DNA from: Terrisporobacter sp.
GTDB taxonomy: Bacteria > Bacillota_A > Clostridia > Peptostreptococcales > Peptostreptococcaceae
Assembly: GCA_029851945.1 (NCBI GenBank)
Contig: JARKUZ010000012.1
Span: 1-6,421 of the forward strand
Direction of reading: 5' to 3'
DNA: 6,421 nt
Every line of letters starts with the position of its first letter. The first letter of the stretch is position 1. Below, in pieces: positions 1 to 4,475 of this stretch. A program made the position numbers and the translations under genes. A model generated the notes under the pieces. It was given only the letters and a program-made list of their open reading frames with translations, had not been told where the DNA came from and did no database searches.

Positions 1-572
1 ATGTAACAATTTCTAAGTGGATTAAGAAGTTTGATAAATACTTTAAATCCATAAGCGATGAGCTTACTAATGACCTATACTTAGGCGATTCTGATGAATG
101 GCATGCTGATGAAACTGTTGTAAAAATAAATGGCAAAAAGCACTATCTTTGGGTTTGTATAGATTCTGAAACAAGGTTTGTTACATCTTGGAATCTAAAC
201 AAATGTCGTGAAGCAGAATGTGCATTTTCACTATTTAAACGTTCTAAAACCTTCGGTACTCCTAAATAAATTGTTACGGATGGTTTACCTTCGTATAGAG
301 AACCAGTTAAAAATACATTCGAAGGCTCTACACATATTGTTGTTAAAGATTTTAGTGATGACATATCTAATAATTTAATCGAATCTTTTAACAAGACATT
401 TAAATCTTGGTACAAAAAACCCAAAGGATTTAAATCATATGAAAGCGCAAATAGCCTTATCAGTAACTTTGTTTTTTATTACAATTTCATCAAAAATCAT
501 TCATCACTTAGTAGCTTAACACCTGCTCAAGTTTGTGGCATTAATTATACTCATCAAGAAAAAATTATATAA
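1..572 (+). pseudogene. IS6/IS240-like DDE transposase, 3' part, broken by an in-frame stop
   Basis: Reading from base 3, a single frame encodes the catalytic core of a DDE transposase, which cuts and joins insertion-sequence ends. The first Asp lies in W-H-A-D-E-T (codon 108-110), the second in I-V-T-D-G (279-281), and the Glu in N-N-L-I-E-S-F-N (381-383). The 33 residues between the second Asp and the Glu, and the N-N-x-I-E context, fit the IS6/IS240 type. The C-terminal Y-N-F-I-K-N-H-S-S-L then T-P-A-Q is also typical of such transposases. The frame is interrupted by TAA at 267-269, just before the second catalytic Asp, and resumes directly to TAA at 570-572, so this is a point nonsense change and not a frameshift. 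The 5' end, including any DNA-binding domain and the left inverted repeat, lies outside the window. No right inverted repeat could be recognised without the left one. Likely inactive unless the stop is read through. Confidence 0.85.
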
Positions 573-590
573 CTATTGTAATCTAAGTTT

Positions 591-782
591 TTATTTAAAT
601 TTATGAGGCTTTTCAACTCTCATTTCTATAATATATCCACACTCTGTACATATATCTGCTATTATATTTGAACCAAACGACATACCTAATTTACCTATTG
701 GTTGCATTTTAGCACCTGCCACTTGTTTTCCTTGACCTATTTCTCTACATCCACATTTTGGACATACATTATTTTTTATCAT
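591..782 (-). CDS. Small zinc-ribbon protein (63 aa)
   Basis: The 63-residue product has C-P-K-C at residues 7-10 and C-T-E-C at 45-48, the four-cysteine pattern of a zinc ribbon. A middle stretch G-K-L-G-M-S-F-G-S-N and the end V-E-K-P-H-K-F-K complete it. Similar short Clostridia proteins are often annotated as zinc-ribbon or, loosely, as TFIIIB-like factors; that is recall of the family, and no function is proven. An extra Cys at residue 12 sits next to the first pair. The start is well supported: ATG (780-782) follows a strong ribosome site G-A-G-G-G-G-G (790-796 on the other strand) with a 7-nt spacer. A TATAAT-like box at 799-804 is too close to that site to serve as the -10, so the promoter is unresolved. 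It converges with the broken transposase 18 bp away, with no hairpin between them. A nucleic-acid-binding or metal-binding role is plausible. Confidence 0.8.
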   Translation of the reverse strand: MIKNNVCPKCGCREIGQGKQVAGAKMQPIGKLGMSFGSNIIADICTECGYIIEMRVEKPHKFK

Positions 783-983
783 TGAAATTCCCCCTCATAT
801 TATACATAATAAACTCTTCTAGAACACAAAAGTACTTGCTTATTTTCTTAGTTTCACCGAAATGTTCAGATAAGTTATTTATTAGTTTATTAAAAATTTT
901 TATTAAATACAATATTGAACTAATTTTAACTGCAGCTATTATAAGTACACGAAAAAGATTAATAATTTTAGAGTACTAATATC

Positions 984-997
984 TTACTTCGCATTAT
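984..997 (+). repeat. 14-bp direct repeat, copy 1 (left of the HEPN-like gene)
   Basis: TTACTTCGCATTAT here is identical to 2142-2155. The identity stops sharply at both ends (preceded by ATATC here, by TGCTG in copy 2). The two copies enclose exactly the HEPN-like gene, its downstream hairpin and its upstream control region, 1,158 bp from copy start to copy start. Five of 14 bases are G or C in a very A+T-rich window, so chance identity is less likely than for an A/T string. It may be a duplicated target or attachment site. Confidence 0.6.
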
Positions 998-1014
998 GTT
1001 AATATTGCTCATTA

Positions 1015-1050
1015 AATCTACTCTACAAATTAGAATTTGTTGAGTAGATT
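1015..1050 (-). terminator. Hairpin downstream of the HEPN-like gene, possible terminator
   Basis: Two 17-base arms (1015-1031 and 1034-1050) pair with only one T-T mismatch around a 2-base centre: AATCTACTCTACAAATT and AATTTGTTGAGTAGATT. It begins 32 bp beyond the stop codon of the minus-strand HEPN-like gene. On that strand it is followed by only a short T-rich run (TTTAATG), so termination is plausible but not classical. With such a small loop and near-perfect symmetry it could instead be a protein site or the remains of an element end. Confidence 0.5.
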
Positions 1051-1082
1051 ATTACATTTAAACTATAGACTAATCATGGATA

Positions 1083-2075
1083 TTATTTCAAAATCGTTTG
1101 TCTTATTTGCTTAGTTAAACTTCTTAAAATTTCATAGAGCTCCACTTTTGCAGTTAGATAGTCTTTTCCAAAGGCTTTATTGGTTAATCCTTTTAGTATA
1201 TCGTCTGAAATGATTTCAGTCTCACTTATGTACTGCCCCAAACCATAATGAGCAAGACAGTTACGAAAATTTCTATCACATAAACAGTCATCTATATAAA
1301 AATTAGTATTCTTTTGAGTGTTAACCTCTTTGATAAAATCACAAAGATAGTAATACTGTAAATATGCAAATTTAAATTTTTGAGGAATCTCATCTATAAA
1401 ATAATTTTCAATAAACTCTATTGCATAATTAATACTACAAAGTATAGAAAAAAGCAGAAAGCCAAACTCGTCACTCATCTTCAGTGGTGAATTTCTGTAA
1501 AAATGGTAATCTTTATATTTAACAATGAGATTATCATTATATCTAAATATCGGAAACTCCTTACAACCTAAATAATTTGCTAACTTTCCAGCAACTATAC
1601 CCATATCTCTTATCCAAGTCTCAACACCTGCGTTACCTAATGGGCTTATGGGAGTATACATTGAACACAAAATTGTATTACCGCAAAACTCACCATTACA
1701 CAAATCAGTACCTACATTGTAATATCCAAATATCTTTTCACGTAAGCTACGTATGCTATAAATGTAATTTTCGCTTTCTGTGAACTTTTCAAAAAGCATA
1801 GTAGCATAATCTTCATAACTTTTTTCAAAAAGCTTGTGTCCCTGTCTTAATTGCGTATAAAATACTTTCTCAGTTGTATTAAAGTGAGGGGCATTTAATC
1901 CAACTTTTTTACACCACTGTTCTGCACCGTGTGCAAAAAGTCCGATATAAGGTAGACTCATACAAATATAATTACTACTAATATTTTGAGCATTTTTTGA
2001 AATGTCAGTTAATGTATATAAAAACCTTGCGTCTGCTTGTATTAATTCATAAGCAGTTTTCTGTACTTTATTCAA
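1083..2075 (-). CDS. HEPN-motif protein, putative ribonuclease (330 aa)
   Basis: I do not recognise a named family for the whole protein. The C-terminal 130 residues look all-helical: about 201-226, 232-252, 264-279 and 305-329. The third helix carries R271-N-C-L-A-H276, the R-N-x3-H signature of HEPN domains, which are metal-independent RNases common in toxins and phage-defence proteins. The N-terminal 200 residues carry no motif I can name; they contain several Cys (for example 125, 131 and 137) and a G-x-A-G-V-E-T-W segment. There is no signal peptide or membrane span, so it is probably cytoplasmic. The start is TTG at 2073-2075, preceded by GGAGGAG (2083-2089) with a 7-nt spacer. A nearer ATG at 2078-2080 is out of frame and opens only ATG ATT TGA, so TTG is the sensible start. 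G+C is about 32-37% in three sampled 60-base lines, against roughly 15-32% in neighbouring genes. The 14-bp repeats bracket it. Acquired DNA and an RNase role are inferences. Confidence 0.6.
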   Translation of the reverse strand: MNKVQKTAYELIQADARFLYTLTDISKNAQNISSNYICMSLPYIGLFAHGAEQWCKKVGLNAPHFNTTEKVFYTQLRQGHKLFEKSYEDYATMLFEKFTESENYIYSIRSLREKIFGYYNVGTDLCNGEFCGNTILCSMYTPISPLGNAGVETWIRDMGIVAGKLANYLGCKEFPIFRYNDNLIVKYKDYHFYRNSPLKMSDEFGFLLFSILCSINYAIEFIENYFIDEIPQKFKFAYLQYYYLCDFIKEVNTQKNTNFYIDDCLCDRNFRNCLAHYGLGQYISETEIISDDILKGLTNKAFGKDYLTAKVELYEILRSLTKQIRQTILK

Positions 2076-2080
2076 ATCAT
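2072..2080 (-). other. Three-codon ORF (ATG ATT TGA) overlapping the TTG start of the HEPN-like gene
   Basis: ATG lies 4 nt after the GGAGG of the ribosome site, and its TGA stop overlaps the TTG start codon of the HEPN-like gene by two bases. A ribosome choosing ATG would make a dipeptide and stop on top of the real start. This could lower or couple expression of a possibly toxic product. The arrangement is seen directly; any regulatory role is inference. Confidence 0.35.
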
Positions 2081-2141
2081 ATCTCCTCCAAGTTCTAATA
2101 TAAACAGATACCTATTTATCTATATGATATCAAACATGCTG

Positions 2142-2155
2142 TTACTTCGCATTAT
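2142..2155 (+). repeat. 14-bp direct repeat, copy 2 (right of the HEPN-like gene)
   Basis: Identical to 984-997 and in the same orientation. It lies 66 bp beyond the TTG start of the HEPN-like gene, outside any coding region, and upstream of the divergent SHOCT-protein gene. Confidence 0.6.
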
Positions 2156-2233
2156 ATACCTATTACGAATCAAAGGCATCAGATATTATTTATAATCAAA
2201 TCAAGCACAAGTGTAGTTTTTTATGTCGAATAT

Positions 2234-2242
2234 TGATATAAT
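2234..2242 (+). promoter_or_regulatory. Extended -10 promoter of the SHOCT-protein gene
   Basis: TGATATAAT matches the extended -10 pattern TGnTATAAT exactly (TATAAT at 2237-2242). No good -35 box lies 16-18 bp upstream, where the sequence is a T-rich run, as expected of promoters that rely on the extended element. Predicted transcription start is about 2249, giving a 5' leader of about 30 nt. Confidence 0.65.
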
Positions 2243-2244
2243 AC

Positions 2245-2256
2245 ATGTAATTACAT
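2245..2256. promoter_or_regulatory. 12-bp perfect palindrome over the predicted transcription start, possible operator
   Basis: ATGTAATTACAT is a perfect 12-bp palindrome beginning 2 bp after the -10 box and ending 6 bp before the ribosome site. Its place across the predicted +1 is where a repressor would block initiation. Short A/T palindromes arise easily in such DNA, so the operator role is a guess. Confidence 0.35.
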
Positions 2257-2278
2257 ATGCATAAGGAGGGCTCTGTGA

Positions 2279-2971
2279 ATGCTTGGATGGATTATAATAA
2301 TTTTTGGACTATATAAAATTATAGGTGATTCAAATTTTTTAGGAGGTCTTATAATTATAATATTTGGGATATTTTGTCTTGGGAGAGAAAATGATATAGA
2401 AGAAACTAAAAAAGAATCAAGTATTGATAGAAGCAAAGATATTCTTGATGAAATTGGTGGCTATAATAATATAGATATTAACTTAAGCAAATATTGCGAT
2501 GAAGGTCAGTTGATTGTCCTAAAAAATAAAACAGTCTGTATTGGTTGGAATAATTTTGAAACAAAAAAAATTATAGATTTTGACTCTATTATTAAGCTAG
2601 AAATTAAAGTTAATAATATAACTATTGGAAATACAAATGACGGTTCTAGACGTGAATTCAAAGAAATTATTGAGTCAATAGATGTATATATTCATACAAA
2701 TGAATCTACAGAAGAACTAGTTTTCAAATATTTAGCTTATGATATTGATGAATCTCAAGAAAACTACAATGAAATATTAAAAGGATTAAGGCGATTTGAA
2801 ATAATGCTAGGAAATACTCCCCATTTAGATTGCTTTGATAGAACAACTAGCATAAATATTAATGAAAACTATATTCCTAAGCAAATCAAGGAATATAAAG
2901 AGTTATTAGATATAAATGCAATAACTCTAGAAGAATTTGAAATGAAAAAGAAAGAACTTTTAAATAAATAA
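2279..2971 (+). CDS. Membrane protein with N-terminal helical hairpin and C-terminal SHOCT domain (230 aa)
   Basis: Two short hydrophobic segments (about residues 2-16 and 20-35) each contain I-I-I-I-F-G and probably form a membrane hairpin with both ends on the same side. A charged linker (36-58) follows. The middle domain (about 70-180) has alternating strands, including V-C-I-G-W, K-K-I-I-D-F-D-S-I-I-K-L-E-I-K and a closing helix (161-177). This resembles bacterial PH-like domains, which commonly pair with SHOCT, but I cannot confirm it. Residues 199-229 fit SHOCT (short C-terminal domain): I-K-E-Y-K-E-L-L-D then A-I-T-L-E-E-F-E-M-K-K-K-E-L-L. SHOCT is thought to mediate oligomerisation or protein contacts. 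The ATG follows AAGGAGGG (2263-2270) with an 8-nt spacer. The gene is alone in its unit, divergent from the HEPN-like gene and convergent with the TraB ruin, with no terminator hairpin beyond its stop. The SHOCT call is firm; the role is unknown. Confidence 0.8.
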   Translation: MLGWIIIIFGLYKIIGDSNFLGGLIIIIFGIFCLGRENDIEETKKESSIDRSKDILDEIGGYNNIDINLSKYCDEGQLIVLKNKTVCIGWNNFETKKIIDFDSIIKLEIKVNNITIGNTNDGSRREFKEIIESIDVYIHTNESTEELVFKYLAYDIDESQENYNEILKGLRRFEIMLGNTPHLDCFDRTTSININENYIPKQIKEYKELLDINAITLEEFEMKKKELLNK

Positions 2972-2985
2972 AAAATTCGCTTCGC

Positions 2986-3756
2986 TCATGTCGCCAAAGT
3001 ATGTTTTTTCCCATCAGTCATATTTGCTTTTATTTTTTCAACCATTTTTATATTTCTATCTTTAATTAAAATCTCATATGTTTCATCATCATAAGTTTCC
3101 ATCATTTTATATTCGTATTCGTTTGCTGATTCAACATCTCCGTTTACATAGTTTTGGAATACCATATTTATTTCTTCCTTATCTTTTTCTTTATTCTTAA
3201 AATTATCTATGGTTTCCTCTAAAAATTCCCAAGTATATATCTTATTTAAAACATCTATTTGGTAGTTTGCTCCTTCAACTTCCTCTACTTTTACATTATT
3301 TTTGCTTGCAATTTCAACTATTAAATTATCCGATGGTAAGCCTGTAAATTCCATTTCTTCATAGATCAAATTATCAATTAGAGATGCAAGTGCCATTGGA
3401 TTGTATGTTTCAACTTGATCCAATTCAATATTGTAGTTACTTAGGATATTTTCAAGTTTAGTTATATATTCTTTTGATAAATAGTCTTTTACGGTTTTGC
3501 CCGATTCAAGATAGTAGCTTTTTTCCAATTTATTTATATTTTCTTTATTTGTTAAATCCACTTCTACCCAAAGAACATCACTATCTTTTATTGAATTTCT
3601 CACTTTTTCACTTAATAAATCATAAGTATCTGGTGCTGGATGCATTGTTCATACTAGATTGATAGTGATATCCCCCTTAGTAGCTTCCCATAAAAATCCT
3701 TTTGCCTCTTCTTTTACTTTTGTTTCTTTAATATTATTGCAAAGTAAATGTAATTT
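2986..3756 (-). pseudogene. TraB/GumN family protein, inactivated at both ends
   Basis: Reading 3756 down to 2986, the frame gives K-G-F-L-W-E-A-T-K-G-D-I-T-I-N-L-V, a stop, T-M-H-P-A-P-D-T-Y-D-L-L, then V-L-W-V-E-V-D-L and a helical body. This is the TraB/GumN (Tiki-like) protein pattern. The family's first GX2H motif should read G-T-M-H, and here the Gly codon is TGA (3649-3651), one base from GGA. Frame 3652-3756 upstream is clearly the missing N-terminus, but it lacks a start and meets TAA at 3757-3759, so the signal or lipoprotein leader is gone. A 219-residue ORF can begin at ATG 3643-3645, but it has no ribosome site. At the 3' end the frame gives D-G-K-K-H-T-L-A-T-stop. Shifting frame in the A6 run (3004-3009 region) gives T-Y-F, as expected of the family, but the second GX2H motif (usually near V-G-A-G-H) never follows. 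So it is truncated by about 30-40 residues. Almost certainly non-functional. Confidence 0.82.
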
Positions 3757-3765
3757 TTATATTAT
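3737..3765 (+). promoter_or_regulatory. Candidate sigma-A promoter for the YcxB-like gene
   Basis: TTGCAA (3737-3742, 4 of 6 to consensus), a 17-bp spacer and TATTAT (3760-3765, 5 of 6) predict a start near 3772 and an 84-nt leader. It lies inside the decayed 5' end of the opposite-strand TraB gene. The long A/T leader makes other starts possible. Confidence 0.35.
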
Positions 3766-3855
3766 TATAAATGTATTAAAATAATACAAAAAATCAAAAC
3801 CTTTTTAATAAATCATAGTCTGATAAGTAAATAATTTAAAGTTTGGGGGATATAT

Positions 3856-4392
3856 ATGAAAATAGAATATACAAGCAGTCGTGAAGACTACATAAAATCT
3901 TATGAAAAATTTAGAAAAATGTCATTAAAATCAACTTCAATACAGTTTGTACTTTATATAACATTGCTAATAATTGTAAACTGGTATTATCTATATGAAA
4001 TGTCTATTTTTTATGAAGTAGATATAGTCACATACTTAATAACTCCAGTAATACTATACACTACAGTCATATTAGCCATAATAATTCGAAGTAAAATATC
4101 TAAAAAATCTATGAACAAATTAGTAGACAAACTCATAGAACTAAGAACAGATGCTATTGGTGAAAAATCAGTGGAAATAATAGATGACAAAATCATATGC
4201 AAAGGTAGATTTTCTGAAAATGAATACAGTATTAAGGCTTTTGATAATATTTTTGAAATATCTGATGTATTAGTAATATGTATTCAAAAAACAAATCCAA
4301 TGATTGTAATACCTTGTTCAGCATTTGAAAATGAAGATATAAAAAATGAATTTATAAATATAATCAAAGAAAAAAGCAACTATATAAAATAA
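3856..4392 (+). CDS. YcxB-like membrane protein (178 aa)
   Basis: The N-terminus (1-24) is soluble, with an E-Y-T-S-S-R-E-D-Y-I-K-S-Y opening as in YcxB-family proteins. Two membrane spans follow at about 27-50 and 58-79, the second ending in basic R-S-K-I-S-K-K-S. The C-terminal domain (about 100-173) is a small alpha/beta fold: strands V-E-I-I-D-D-K-I-I-C-K-G, Y-S-I-K-A-F-D-N-I-F-E-I, V-L-V-I-C-I-Q, then M-I-V-I-P-C-S-A-F and a closing helix. The V-I-P-x-x-A-F segment before a final helix is the most recognisable YcxB feature. Topology suggests a helical hairpin with both soluble parts in the cytoplasm. The function of the family is not established. The ATG follows GGGGGA (3845-3850) with a 5-nt spacer. 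It is transcribed alone and ends at the strong bidirectional terminator 42 bp downstream. Confidence 0.75.
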   Translation: MKIEYTSSREDYIKSYEKFRKMSLKSTSIQFVLYITLLIIVNWYYLYEMSIFYEVDIVTYLITPVILYTTVILAIIIRSKISKKSMNKLVDKLIELRTDAIGEKSVEIIDDKIICKGRFSENEYSIKAFDNIFEISDVLVICIQKTNPMIVIPCSAFENEDIKNEFINIIKEKSNYIK

Positions 4393-4434
4393 TCAGCTTT
4401 ATATCAACAGATAACATATAATTTCATTACAATT

Positions 4435-4464
4435 AAAAAGATGGTACCAAAGTACCATCTTTTT
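4435..4464. terminator. Bidirectional Rho-independent terminator
   Basis: AAAAAGATGGTAC, loop CAAA, GTACCATCTTTTT: a perfect 13-bp stem that has a T5 run on either strand. It lies between the convergent YcxB-like gene (stop at 4392) and the 578-residue gene (stop at 4476), so it serves both. Confidence 0.93.
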
Positions 4465-4475
4465 ACTCCCATCTA

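Larger units (their letters stand above)
783..1082. other. 300-bp region without a convincing gene
   Basis: It lies between the start of the zinc-ribbon gene and the end of the HEPN-like gene. It holds one copy of the 14-bp direct repeat (984-997) and the long hairpin (1015-1050), listed separately. Both strands have open stretches: plus 758-979, and minus about 772-975 (68 codons). Neither has an ATG with a ribosome site, and the plus one overlaps the zinc-ribbon gene. The minus stretch reads somewhat like protein (for example N-L-S-E-H-F-G-E-T-K-K-I-S-K-Y-F) and could be the tail of a lost gene, but this is weak. Confidence 0.5.

Noticed and set aside
143..424. 93-aa open frame on the minus strand
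   Set aside because: It lies antisense to the transposase frame, whose DDE residues and conserved C-terminus show the plus strand is the coding one.
772..975. 68-codon open stretch on the minus strand that reads somewhat like protein
   Set aside because: No ATG near its 5' end and no ribosome site, and it runs into the zinc-ribbon gene. It could be a remnant of a lost gene but cannot be supported as a gene.
758..979. 73-aa open frame on the plus strand
   Set aside because: It overlaps the well-supported start of the zinc-ribbon gene, has no ribosome site, and its content is an A/T-driven hydrophobic string.
1577..1783. 68-aa open frame on the plus strand
   Set aside because: It is antisense within the HEPN-like gene, with no ribosome site or recognisable content.
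2089..2133. Promoter for the HEPN-like gene (TTGATA with a TATCTG or TATATT box)
   Set aside because: TTGATA is good, but at 17 bp the -10 is poor, and the better TATATT lies 25 bp away, so no box pair is convincing.
2257..2316. Short ORF starting at ATG 2257, overlapping the SHOCT start out of frame
   Set aside because: No ribosome site precedes it, and the AAGGAGGG of the real gene lies inside it.
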